Origin: Fibrobacter sp.
GTDB lineage: Bacteria; Fibrobacterota; Fibrobacteria; Fibrobacterales; Fibrobacteraceae
Direction: 5' to 3'
Assembly (NCBI GenBank): GCA_017959225.1
Contig: JAGDBD010000104.1
Location: forward strand, 1-32,451
DNA: 32,451 bases
The notes beneath the pieces are model-generated. The model was not told the DNA's origin. It did not search any database and saw nothing but the letters and a program-made list of their open reading frames with translations. Both the position numbers and the translations under genes were made by a program. Positions 16,255 to 24,064 of the stretch are shown here, in pieces (position 1 is the first letter of the stretch; each line of letters starts with the position of its first letter).

Positions 16255-17097
16255 ATGAAACCGGTGATGCAATACATGGACTTCAGAAAATTCCTGAAGG
16301 ACTTCTACTTGGAAAGGAAGCCCTACGGTTTCTCCTTTCGAGAATTTTCAAAGCTCGCCGGATACAGTTCCCCCGTCTTTTTAAAACTCGTCATTGAAAA
16401 CAAAGCGAACCTTTCCGAAATCGGAACAGAACGGGTCGCTAACGCTGTAGGTCTTACCGGTACCGATGCGGAATATTTTCGCATTCTCGTTTCGATGAAC
16501 CAGAGCAAAAGTGCGAAGCAGAAAAAGTCTTTGTTCCAAGAACTCCGTTCCATTGCCAAATCCAACAAGGTGAAGATCGTCGGAGAAGATCAATACGATT
16601 ACTATGAATCCTGGATTTCTCCTACACTGCGAGAAGCTCTGCCCCATATGGCAAAAGCCAAAGCTTCCGAAGTGGCGGACAAGCTTACATTCAAAGCATC
16701 CGCTGCGGAAATCCGGAAGTCTGTTCAAGTGCTTCTGAATGCAGGATTCCTTGCCGAAAATGCAGACGGGACTTTTTCGCAAACGGATCAAAAAATTACC
16801 ACCGGCGATTTAGAAATCCCATCCCTTGCCGTGCGGGATATGCACCGTCAAATGGGAGAGCTCGCCCTCGAAGCGTTGGAAAACGTCCCTGTGGAAGACC
16901 GTGACATTTCCGGTTTGACTCTCGGAATTCCAGAGAATGCTCTGCCGAGAATCCGTTCCGAAATCGCAGATTTTCGCCGCCGCATTGCAAACATCGTGAC
17001 GGAATCTCCGGATACGGACCGAGTTTATCGTTTGAACGTGCAGTTCTTTCCGCTGACGAAAAAGCTTTCTTCTGCCGTAGAAGGAGGTGCCACATGA
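16255..17097 (+). CDS. TIGR02147-family protein, probable regulator
   Basis: A 280-residue cytoplasmic protein of the TIGR02147 family, which is found mainly in Fibrobacter and some other phyla, often in many copies per genome. The N terminus is typical (MKPVMQYMDFRKFLKDFY), followed by a helix-turn-helix-like segment at about 24-60 (SFREFSKLAGYSSPVFLKLVIENKANLS) and a helical core with YFRILVSMNQSKSAKQK and YYESWISPTLREAL. A second winged-helix-like part (about 140-185, KASAAEIRKSVQVLLNAGFLAENADGTFSQT) precedes the C-terminal helical domain. Its fold suggests DNA binding. The gene starts at what looks like a leaderless promoter. Its stop overlaps the lipoprotein start (ATGA), so it is co-translated with the two genes that follow. 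The function is inferred, not proven. Confidence 0.85.
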   Translation: MKPVMQYMDFRKFLKDFYLERKPYGFSFREFSKLAGYSSPVFLKLVIENKANLSEIGTERVANAVGLTGTDAEYFRILVSMNQSKSAKQKKSLFQELRSIAKSNKVKIVGEDQYDYYESWISPTLREALPHMAKAKASEVADKLTFKASAAEIRKSVQVLLNAGFLAENADGTFSQTDQKITTGDLEIPSLAVRDMHRQMGELALEALENVPVEDRDISGLTLGIPENALPRIRSEIADFRRRIANIVTESPDTDRVYRLNVQFFPLTKKLSSAVEGGAT

Positions 17098-18371
17098 AGC
17101 GTTTCATTTTTGCAGCACTGCCCATCTTGAGCGCGGGGATTTTCTTTGCCTGTTCCACATACGTGTCGGGAGGAACATCCGAAGAAACAAATACCATTGC
17201 CGGTGTAGTAACCCTTCCGAGCGGAGACGTTGCTGCCCGTGTCGCCGTGGAAGCACAGGCCGTTTCCGGTACAGATTCTACCATTTACCGCGACACCACC
17301 AATTCCAAAGGCGAATTTTCCATTTCGCCCAAGGCAAATGGTGTCTACGGTCTCAGCGGGATTTCCAAAGATTACGCCTTTTACGACACGATTTCTGTCT
17401 ACGGAAAATCGGTATCCCGCAATGCAGAACTCGTTCAAACAGAAACCATTTCCGGGAACGTCTTCTTACGTACAAATGAAGCTGCCCAAGGAGCAGTTGT
17501 TTCCATCGCCGGTTCTCCGTGGAAAGCCGTTGTAGATGAAGACGGTTCTTTTACGCTTTTTGACGTTCCCCAGGGAGAACATTCCATTCAAGTTCTCTCC
17601 CCGAAAACGAATTACGTGCTGAGCCAAAATTACACGGTCCATGTTGCAGAAAGTTCGGATTCTTCGACGGTCAAATCCATTGCGGAGCCTTGGATTTTGC
17701 CTCTTTCTCCGGATTATGCCATGGCCGGTTATTGGACCTTTGAATCGTTGATCGAAAAGGTAGCGCCTGACGTTCGGGGAGTTTCCGGGAATGCAAAACT
17801 TTACGGGGACGCTTCTTTGGAAGCAGGCCGTGATGCAAGTAAAGCGATCCATTTTGAAAGCGCAAGCGATTTTGCTGTCGTTGAAAACGACAAAGGCGTT
17901 CTCGATAGCGCAAAAGCCTTTACCGTCGAAGCCTGGGTGAACATTCAAAGCCTGCAAAGCGACTCTTCTTTTGTTAAAAACATCTTCGGAAAGCTCGGTT
18001 TTAGCGATAGCGCAGTCTTTAGCTTGTCCGTTCTTCAGGATACCTGCGGAATCGAAGGCTCTGCATTCGGATTCTTTATGGCCCAAGGTTCCGGAGATTC
18101 TCTCCGTTGCGAAAGCGCTGTAATTGGACGCTCCCACGTAGAACTGGAACGTTGGAATTATGTAGCAGCTTCTTGGAGCGGGGATACGGCGAAGCTTTAC
18201 GTGAACGGAAAATTCGAAGCTTCCGTGGCGACGAATTTTACGGAGCTCGTTGGTGAAAACGGCATTCCGCTTTACTTCGGCAAAGAAAATTTGAAAATGT
18301 CCATTGATGAAGTCCGACTTTCCACCACTGCGATCGAAGCTTCCGACGCTCTCTATCGCTACCAAGAATAG
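17094..18371 (+). CDS. Surface lipoprotein with two carboxypeptidase-regulatory-like domains and a LamG-like domain
   Basis: A 425-residue lipoprotein: the signal MKRFIFAALPILSAGIFFAC gives a lipobox with Cys20. Two Ig-like carboxypeptidase-regulatory domains follow at about 33-108 (IAGVVTLPSGDVA...DTTNSKGEFSIS) and about 122-190 (ISGNVFLRTNEAAQGAVVSI...DEDGSFTLFDVPQGEHSI). Residues about 205-420 form a concanavalin/LamG-like jelly roll (MAGYWTFE, AIHFES, FTVEAWVNIQSL, WNYVAASWSGDTAKLYVNGKFEAS, MSIDEVRLST), a fold that often binds carbohydrate. A strong AAGGAGG precedes the ATG, which overlaps the previous stop. Surface or periplasmic carbohydrate or matrix contact is inferred; no catalytic site is seen. 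The pairing with TIGR02147 suggests that the regulator controls or is controlled by this protein. Confidence 0.85.
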   Translation: MKRFIFAALPILSAGIFFACSTYVSGGTSEETNTIAGVVTLPSGDVAARVAVEAQAVSGTDSTIYRDTTNSKGEFSISPKANGVYGLSGISKDYAFYDTISVYGKSVSRNAELVQTETISGNVFLRTNEAAQGAVVSIAGSPWKAVVDEDGSFTLFDVPQGEHSIQVLSPKTNYVLSQNYTVHVAESSDSSTVKSIAEPWILPLSPDYAMAGYWTFESLIEKVAPDVRGVSGNAKLYGDASLEAGRDASKAIHFESASDFAVVENDKGVLDSAKAFTVEAWVNIQSLQSDSSFVKNIFGKLGFSDSAVFSLSVLQDTCGIEGSAFGFFMAQGSGDSLRCESAVIGRSHVELERWNYVAASWSGDTAKLYVNGKFEASVATNFTELVGENGIPLYFGKENLKMSIDEVRLSTTAIEASDALYRYQE

Positions 18372-18381
18372 GAGGTACCGT

Positions 18382-18765
18382 ATGAAAACCAAAGAATCCG
18401 CATATTGCGAAATCAATGATCACGGTCGCCTGCTGAACGCCAACAAGCGTTTTTGCCGCCTGTTCGGATACAAGGAAGAACAGGTTGAATGGCATTATAT
18501 CCGTGACGTTTTCCGTTACGATCAAGACTGGACCACCTTCATTCAGAATGCCACTGCCAAAGCGGCCCACTTTATTGTGCGCCTTAAAAATCGCAAAGGC
18601 CGCAGTTTTCTTGCAAGCATTTCTCGCAAGGCTTCGGAACTGAACGGTAAAACGATTTACCAAAACACGTTCCAAAAGCTTTCGGACATTGCCGAAAACG
18701 ATAATGAAATCTCCCTAATGGTGGAAGAGCCTCTTTACGAAGCCCCTCAAACCATCGCTCTTTAA
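18382..18765 (+). CDS. Stand-alone PAS-domain protein
   Basis: A 127-residue soluble protein that is almost entirely one PAS domain: YCEINDHGRLLNANKRFCRLFGYKEEQVEWHYIRDVF, then HFIVRLKNRKGRSFLASISRKASELNGKTIYQNTFQKLSD. There is no kinase, GGDEF or other output domain, so it must act through a partner. A short acidic tail (ENDNEISLMVEEPLYEA) could be the contact site. The ATG at 18382 has GGAGG at good spacing, overlapping the lipoprotein stop; an upstream extension of the frame is a shadow of that gene. It closes the operon and is followed by a strong terminator. The ligand or signal is not known. Confidence 0.85.
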   Translation: MKTKESAYCEINDHGRLLNANKRFCRLFGYKEEQVEWHYIRDVFRYDQDWTTFIQNATAKAAHFIVRLKNRKGRSFLASISRKASELNGKTIYQNTFQKLSDIAENDNEISLMVEEPLYEAPQTIAL

Positions 18766-18798
18766 ACTTTTATAGCTAGAACACTCCCTTCCTACAAG

Positions 18799-18842
18799 AA
18801 ATCAGCCTCCTGAAAGAACCACAAAAGGAGGCTGATTTTTTA
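18799..18842 (+). terminator. Intrinsic terminator of the TIGR02147 operon
   Basis: The 13-bp perfect arms AAATCAGCCTCCT (18799-18811) and AGGAGGCTGATTT (18826-18838) flank a 14-base loop, with T continuing beyond. It lies 33 bases after the PAS gene. Confidence 0.9.
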
Positions 18843-18882
18843 TCTTTTAAACGAAAAAAATTCACTTGTGAAGAGGTTCCAA

Positions 18883-20283
18883 ATGGCCGAAAAGAAAGGC
18901 AAAAAAATGATGTGGGACGGCCGCTTCGATTGCGGAATGGCCCAAAGCATGATCGATCTCAGCTTTAGCTTGGATTTTGACAAAGAGCTTTTGGAAGAAG
19001 ACATTCAAGGCTCTCTCGGCCACGGAAAGGGCCTTGTAGAATCCGGAGTTCTCACCAAAGCCGATTATGCCAAAATTCGCAAGGGCCTTTTGGGAATCCT
19101 CGACGACGTTCACGCCGGTAAAAATCTTTGGCTGCCCACCGACGAAGACGTTCACATGGCCGTGGAACGCGTTTTGACCGACCGCATCGGCGACCTTGGA
19201 AAAAAGATTCACACCGGAAGAAGTCGCAACGACCAGGTTTCTACCGACTTTAAACTTTATATGCGCCACCGTGCTGCGGAAGTTCGCGCTCTCGTTGTGG
19301 AACTTCAAAAGAGCGTTCTGGACGTTGCCAAAAAGAATTTTGGAAAAATCATGCCGGGTTACACGCATTTGCAACAGGCCCAGCCGATTCTTTTTAGCCA
19401 TTACATGATGAGCCTTTTCTTTGCGCTCTCCCGCGACGTGAAACGCTTAGACAACTTCTTGGATTTGCACGTGGAACTTCCTCTCGGTAGTGGTGCCATT
19501 GCAGGTTCTGCATTCCCATACCACCGTCAGCTTGTTGCAGAAGAACTAGGTTTTGAACGTCCGAGCGCAAACAGCATTGATGCGGTTTCTCACCGCGACA
19601 TGGCTCTTGAATTTTTGAACGATCTTGCGATTATCGCTAATACGCTCAGTCGCTATGCAGAAGACTTTGTGATTTGGAGTTCTTCCGAATTCGGTTACCT
19701 TACGCTTTCCGATGCTTTCTCAAGCGGTTCGTCCATGATGCCGCAAAAGAAGAATCCGGATTCGATGGAATTGATCCGCGGGAAATCCGGTCGCATGCTC
19801 GGCAATTACACGGCCATGTTCACCTTGGTCAAAGGCGCTCCCCTTTCTTACAGCCGCGATCTTCAAGAAGACAAACAGCCCGTTTTTGACAGCACTCGCA
19901 CGGTAAAAGTTCTTCTTCGGGTGATGAGCGAAGCGATTTCCAGCGCCCGTTGGAACTTTGACAAGATGGAAGACCGTATGCTTCCGGCGCTCCTTGCCAC
20001 GGACCTTGCAGATATTTTGGTGGAAGACGGAGTTCCGTTCCGCGATGCACACCGCATCGTGGGAAGCCTTGTCGGTGAAGCGGCAAAGCTCGGCGAACAG
20101 TTTACGGATCTTTCCGATGAAGAATGGGCCGCCAAGGGCGTGCCGAATCCGAAAGACGTGAAGAAACGTTTGACTTTCGCCTATTCCGTTTCCCGTAGAA
20201 ATATTGAAGGCGGTACCGGTGCGAACTCGGTGAAGAACCAGTTCAAAAAAGCGGACGCAATTCTCAAGAAAGAATCGAAGTGA
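18883..20283 (+). CDS. argH: Argininosuccinate lyase
   Basis: ArgH splits argininosuccinate into arginine and fumarate, the last step of arginine synthesis. The 466-residue product shows the fumarase/aspartase superfamily signature GSSMMPQKKNPD (about 282-293), the substrate-binding TGRSRNDQV (about 111-119), the GYTHLQQAQPILFSHY block and LPLGSGAIAGSAFPYHR. The ATG at 18883 follows AAGAGG (18871-18876); the GTG at 18868 in the same frame would place that site inside the coding region and is not preferred. Upstream is the terminator of the previous operon, so argH has its own promoter in the short gap. Downstream is a cluster of intergenic repeats. Confidence 0.97.
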   Translation: MAEKKGKKMMWDGRFDCGMAQSMIDLSFSLDFDKELLEEDIQGSLGHGKGLVESGVLTKADYAKIRKGLLGILDDVHAGKNLWLPTDEDVHMAVERVLTDRIGDLGKKIHTGRSRNDQVSTDFKLYMRHRAAEVRALVVELQKSVLDVAKKNFGKIMPGYTHLQQAQPILFSHYMMSLFFALSRDVKRLDNFLDLHVELPLGSGAIAGSAFPYHRQLVAEELGFERPSANSIDAVSHRDMALEFLNDLAIIANTLSRYAEDFVIWSSSEFGYLTLSDAFSSGSSMMPQKKNPDSMELIRGKSGRMLGNYTAMFTLVKGAPLSYSRDLQEDKQPVFDSTRTVKVLLRVMSEAISSARWNFDKMEDRMLPALLATDLADILVEDGVPFRDAHRIVGSLVGEAAKLGEQFTDLSDEEWAAKGVPNPKDVKKRLTFAYSVSRRNIEGGTGANSVKNQFKKADAILKKESK

Positions 20284-20392
20284 TTGCTTCGCCTGTCATT
20301 GCGAACGCAGTGAAGCAATCGCAATGACATTTCGCCTGTCGTCGCGAACGCATTCCCCATGTCATTGCGAGGAGCGTAGCGACGAAGCAATC
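20282..20392. repeat. REP-like intergenic palindromic repeats
   Basis: The gap between argH and the copper ATPase gene is filled with copies of one palindromic unit. Copy 1 has outer arms GATTGCTTC (20282-20290) and GAAGCAATC (20312-20320) with GTCATTGCGA inside. Copy 2 (20361-20392) reads GTCATTGCGAGGAGCGTAGC and then GACGAAGCAATC. A diverged piece (TCGCCTGTCGTCGCGAACGC) lies between. Such GTCATTGCGAGG/GAAGCAATC units occur between genes in many bacteria. The last copy runs into the stop codon of the ATPase gene. No transposase is near. Confidence 0.75.
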
Positions 20393-20600
20393 AACCTTTG
20401 AATGTATACCCAGCCTTCGTGATAGCAGATTCTAGTTCAGCATCCGAAGGCATTTTTTCATATTCGATTTCCACTGCCTTCTTTTTGTGATCCGCAGTCG
20501 CACGGACGATTCCAGGCAAAGATTCTAACGCCTGTTTCACATGGGCTTCGCAATGGGCACACATCATTCCGTCTACATGCAAAATTCTTGTATTTGCCAT
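20391..20600 (-). CDS. copZ: CopZ-like copper chaperone, in-frame internal start within the ATPase gene
   Basis: The ATG at 20600, in the same frame as the ATPase, is preceded at 6 bases by CAGGAG (complement of 20607-20612) and would yield a free 69-residue HMA protein, [20 protein letters not shown]..., with the metal pair C14 and C17 and the usual CopZ length. It is therefore either a second product of the same gene or the remains of a once separate copZ. One more A in the A6 run just upstream (T run, plus 20613-20618) would place a TAA (plus 20602-20604) one base before this ATG and separate the two genes. Internal initiation is inferred from the ribosome site only. Confidence 0.5.
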   Translation of the reverse strand: MANTRILHVDGMMCAHCEAHVKQALESLPGIVRATADHKKKAVEIEYEKMPSDAELESAITKAGYTFKG

Positions 20601-22889
20601 TTTAATCTCCTGTTTTTTGAAGAAATTCAACCGCAAAGCATTTGTCACAACACAAAAGCTTGAAAGGCTCATGGCAAACGCAGCGAACGTGGCGTTCAAA
20701 GTCCAACCGAAAATGGGATAAAAACAACCCGCTGCAAGGGGCATGCCAATCACGTTATAAATGAACGCCCAAAAAAGATTTTCGTGAATATTTCGAATCG
20801 TTTTACGGCTTAAGCGGATCGCTGTCACCACATCATTGAGAGAACTTTTTACAAGCACCACATCGGCAGCATCGATCGCTACATCCGTTCCCGCTCCGAT
20901 GGCAATTCCCACGTCGGCACGGGTAAGCGCCAAAGCATCATTAATGCCGTCGCCCACCATGGCCACCTTTCGATTTTTAAAACGCTGAATGGCTGCGTCT
21001 TTTTCATTCGGAAGAACTTCTGCAATCACATCGTCTATGCCAACCCTTTGAGCAATAGCCTTTGCCGTTCGAAGATTATCACCGGTAAGCATCACAACGT
21101 GAAGGCCCATCTGGCGAAGCTTTGAAATTGCAGGCGCAGAATCCGGTTTAACTGAATCTGCCACAGCAATCATTCCCAAAAAACGATTTTCCAATGCGAA
21201 CAAAAGCGGTGTAGAGCCTCCATTCGAAAGTTCTTCCACTTGATCGACGATTTCTTGGGAAAGATTTTCTTGAGAAGCGATAAATTTATACGATCCGCCG
21301 ACTAAAGATTTCCACTTTCCGTCTACGAAAATTTTCGCCGAAAGACCGTTCCCCGGATGGGCTGTAAAATCCGTCACGTTTCGCAGTTCTACGCCAGAAG
21401 CCTTCGCCATAATCGCCTTTGCCAAGGGATGTTCGCTTTTCGCTTCTAAGCTTGCGGCAAATTGCAAAAGTTCTGCTTCGGAAATTTCTTTTGCCGGAAT
21501 AATTTTTGTGACTTCCGGTTCTCCACGGGTGATTGTTCCCGTTTTATCCAAAACCACAATTTCTGTGCGCCCTGCCGTTTCGAGAGCTTCCGATGTTTTA
21601 AAAAGAATTCCATTTTTTGCACCGACACCGTTCCCCACCATGATGGCAACAGGCGTTGCAAGCCCCAAAGCGCAAGGGCAACTGATAACGAGAACCGTGA
21701 TTCCACGGGCCAAAGCAAAACCCACACCAGATCCAGACAAAAGCCAAACACATACCGTTACGACGGCAATCGCAATTACAATTGGCACAAAAACTCCAGC
21801 CACCCGATCCGCCATTTTTGCAATGGGAGCTTTAGTCGCAGCAGCATCCGACACCATCTGGATAATTTTTGCAAGAGTCGTATCTTCGCCAACCCGCGTC
21901 GCTTTACACTTCAAAAAGCCGGAACAATTCATTGTTGCAGCAGAAACACGGTCATCTTTCGATTTATCGACCGGAACGCTCTCCCCTGTCAAAGCGGATT
22001 CGTTCACAGCGGAAGAGCCGTCTAAAACAAAACCGTCTACGGGAATTTTTTCTCCCGGTCGAACGGCAAAAACGTCTCCCACTTTTAAAGAATTCGCAGG
22101 CACGATTTTTTCGGTATCTTTTCCATTTTCCAAAACGATCAAGCGGGCCGTTTGAGGAGCAAGTTCCATTAATCCTTTAATCGCATTCGTCGTTCGGCCT
22201 TTGGAAATCGCTTCCAACAATTTTCCGACTGTGATTAAGGAAACGATCATCGCTGCGCTTTCAAAATAATAAGCGTCCATGAAGCTCCGGGCTAAAGCTT
22301 CTCCGCCCGTCAACTGAGCTTCTGTCATTTTGAAAAGAACCGCTACGCTGTATATAAAAGAAACTCCCGCTCCCAACGCAACTAGGGAATCCATATTCGG
22401 CGCCCGATGAATCATCCCTTTAAATCCGCTTACAAAAAATTTTTGATTGATGATCAAAACAATTCCTGCAAGAACCATTTGAACAAGAGCCATGGCCACA
22501 TGATTCGGCTGCGGAGAAGTAAACCAACTCGGCAACGGAAATCCAAACATCATATGTCCCATGCTAAAATACAACAGCGGAACAAGGAATAAGAACGATG
22601 CTATCAATCGCCTTTTTAAAAGAGGGATTTCTTGATTTTTTAAATTCAATCCGAAATCAGGCCTAGACTCCGATGGGCGAAGGGGTTCTGCGCTTGCCAC
22701 AGTCGCCCCGTAACCCGCTTTTTCCACAGCAGAAATCACGTCTGCCGAAGAAGCGGATCCGTTCACCGTCATGGAATTCGTTAAAAGGCTTACTGCGCAA
22801 GAATCCACACCGGGAATCGCATTGACCGCTTTTTCCACACGGGCGACACATGCGGCACAGCTCATTCCTGTTACAGAGTACTTTCCCAT
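20391..22889 (-). CDS. copA: Copper-type P1B ATPase fused at its C terminus to a CopZ-like HMA domain
   Basis: An 832-residue inner-membrane ATPase that probably exports Cu+. In order: N-terminal HMA domain with C11-x2-C14, eight transmembrane segments, the TGES actuator motif, the membrane metal site CPC (C404-C406), the phosphorylated D448 in [17 protein letters not shown], and [10 protein letters not shown]. The last membrane helices end near residue 757, and then a second complete HMA domain (764-832, GMMCAHC with C777 and C780) follows in frame. Chaperone-like HMA domains are normally at the N terminus or on a separate CopZ. The joint codes for KKQEIK and contains a CAGGAG ribosome site and an ATG for the second part (see 20391-20600). 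It lies 21 bases after the small HMA protein gene, in one operon. Exact metal (Cu or Ag) is inferred from CPC. Confidence 0.93.
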   Translation of the reverse strand: MGKYSVTGMSCAACVARVEKAVNAIPGVDSCAVSLLTNSMTVNGSASSADVISAVEKAGYGATVASAEPLRPSESRPDFGLNLKNQEIPLLKRRLIASFLFLVPLLYFSMGHMMFGFPLPSWFTSPQPNHVAMALVQMVLAGIVLIINQKFFVSGFKGMIHRAPNMDSLVALGAGVSFIYSVAVLFKMTEAQLTGGEALARSFMDAYYFESAAMIVSLITVGKLLEAISKGRTTNAIKGLMELAPQTARLIVLENGKDTEKIVPANSLKVGDVFAVRPGEKIPVDGFVLDGSSAVNESALTGESVPVDKSKDDRVSAATMNCSGFLKCKATRVGEDTTLAKIIQMVSDAAATKAPIAKMADRVAGVFVPIVIAIAVVTVCVWLLSGSGVGFALARGITVLVISCPCALGLATPVAIMVGNGVGAKNGILFKTSEALETAGRTEIVVLDKTGTITRGEPEVTKIIPAKEISEAELLQFAASLEAKSEHPLAKAIMAKASGVELRNVTDFTAHPGNGLSAKIFVDGKWKSLVGGSYKFIASQENLSQEIVDQVEELSNGGSTPLLFALENRFLGMIAVADSVKPDSAPAISKLRQMGLHVVMLTGDNLRTAKAIAQRVGIDDVIAEVLPNEKDAAIQRFKNRKVAMVGDGINDALALTRADVGIAIGAGTDVAIDAADVVLVKSSLNDVVTAIRLSRKTIRNIHENLFWAFIYNVIGMPLAAGCFYPIFGWTLNATFAAFAMSLSSFCVVTNALRLNFFKKQEIKMANTRILHVDGMMCAHCEAHVKQALESLPGIVRATADHKKKAVEIEYEKMPSDAELESAITKAGYTFKG

Positions 22890-22910
22890 TCCGCAGACTT
22901 CCGTTAATGT

Positions 22911-23279
22911 TTAGCGGTCTTCTATCGAAAGGACGTGGTAATTTCCAGCCCGGTGAACAGCAGATCGAATTTCTTCTTCCGACACTTCACGGATCGCGTC
23001 CAGTTTGACTGTGCCCTTTTTCAAATTCACCGATGCGGAAGCTCCGTCGATTTCATTCAGAGCCTCCTGCACATGGGATTTGCAATTTTCGCACATCATG
23101 CCTTGAATGCGGATAGTCTTTTTAAAGACAATTGTTCCATTCAGTTTTTTGCCGAACGCATCCCGGCAGCCGCAATTTCCGCCGCAGCAAGAGCCTTGTC
23201 CCTTAAAATGCACAATGGAAGAACGCACCGCAAAAAAGATGACAAGGACGATAATAGCAATGATAAAAACATTGATCAC
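22911..23279 (-). CDS. Membrane-anchored FeoB-associated-like/HMA metal-binding protein
   Basis: A 122-residue protein with an N-terminal transmembrane helix (2-18) and a short Cys-rich stretch (HFKGQGSCCGGNCGC; C31, C32, C36, C38) like the FeoB-associated Cys-rich membrane proteins, followed by an HMA domain at about 53-118 with GMMCENC (C63, C66). It could hand metal ions to the adjacent ATPase. The GTG start at 23279 follows AAGGAGA at good spacing. It is the first gene of the operon with the copper ATPase 21 bases downstream. The combination of both domains is unusual; which metal it carries is not known. Confidence 0.75.
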   Translation of the reverse strand: MINVFIIAIIVLVIFFAVRSSIVHFKGQGSCCGGNCGCRDAFGKKLNGTIVFKKTIRIQGMMCENCKSHVQEALNEIDGASASVNLKKGTVKLDAIREVSEEEIRSAVHRAGNYHVLSIEDR

Positions 23280-23315
23280 GGGATTCTCCTTTTGAACGAA
23301 TCGCTTCCACCCAAA

Positions 23316-23381
23316 ATTTAGTTAAATCTAACTTTAAAAACCAGCCAGTCCGAATGAATTCCGTAATTTAGACGTGTCTAA
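23316..23381. promoter_or_regulatory. Two palindromic operator-like sites upstream of the metal operon
   Basis: ATTTAG-N5-TCTAA occurs at 23316-23331 (spacer TTAAA) and again at 23366-23381 (spacer ACGTG), exactly 50 bases apart. Both have the dyad TTAG-N6-CTAA. The first lies 37-52 bases before the GTG of the HMA protein, where it could cover the promoter; the second overlaps the stop codon of the gene upstream. The dyad is reminiscent of DtxR/MntR-type metal-regulator sites, but the regulator is not in the window. Confidence 0.45.
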
Positions 23382-24064
23382 GAACGGCGTTTGCGTTCTT
23401 GAGGCGCAAGGCGTTCCGTAATTTTGGAAAGGCTATCGTAAAGTTCTAGGAAATCTTCCACCCAGATTGCGTCTCGTTCCCCCACCAGGGAAAGTGCGTT
23501 CTCCAGAGTATGTTCCGCATTGTACGGCCCGACCACAGCTCCCGTCGGCGAATGTCCAAATCCCGAAGAATGTTGGCTGTAGAGAATCATCGCGGCGCGG
23601 GCACGGTAGGAACGATGTAAACGGGAAATCAGTTGAGAGCGGAGAGAAAAAAGTTCCGAGTAGGCTTCGTCAAATTTTTCTTCGGAAAGGAGTTCCTTTG
23701 CACGGTCCATATTGTGCGAAAAAGAAATGCGTTCCGCCACCGGAATCAAATAATTTTTCGCATTCAACATAGTCTGAATCTGGGTCAGTTCCTTTTCAAT
23801 GGCTGCGGCATTCCAAAGGGAAACCTTCGCCGGTGCAGGTTTTGCCGTGCGAGCGAGTTCCTTTTCGTGTTCATCCACCCAATGGTTCAAACGACAAATC
23901 ATTTCATGAGCTTCATCTTCCCCGCCGACAGCGATATAGTCGCTAACACGGGACAGGGAAAATTCCGCATAAGCCAGACGCCAATACGGCAAGCGATCCT
24001 TTTTGCGGAGCTCGTCTACTTTGCTTTTTAAAGCAAGGAATTCAGCGTCCAACGCTTCACTCAT
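23378..24064 (-). CDS. Unknown helical protein at the end of the ZorAB-like operon
   Basis: A 228-residue protein with no signal peptide or membrane helix, rich in charged helices (LDAEFLALKSKVDELRKKDRLPYWRLAYAEFSLSRVSDY, then ERISFSHNMDRAKELLSEEKFDEAYSELFSLRSQLISRLHRSYRARAAMI). The middle segment resembles a TPR-like helical pair. The C terminus is basic (RLAPQERKRRS). Its ATG overlaps the stop of the OmpA-like gene by 4 bases, so it is translationally coupled and likely works with that membrane complex in the cytoplasm. I do not recognise a family. Confidence 0.75.
   Translation of the reverse strand: MSEALDAEFLALKSKVDELRKKDRLPYWRLAYAEFSLSRVSDYIAVGGEDEAHEMICRLNHWVDEHEKELARTAKPAPAKVSLWNAAAIEKELTQIQTMLNAKNYLIPVAERISFSHNMDRAKELLSEEKFDEAYSELFSLRSQLISRLHRSYRARAAMILYSQHSSGFGHSPTGAVVGPYNAEHTLENALSLVGERDAIWVEDFLELYDSLSKITERLAPQERKRRS

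Noticed and set aside
17466-18416. A 316-residue minus frame opposite the LamG lipoprotein.
   Set aside because: It is antisense to a gene with clear lipobox and domains, with no start signal of its own.
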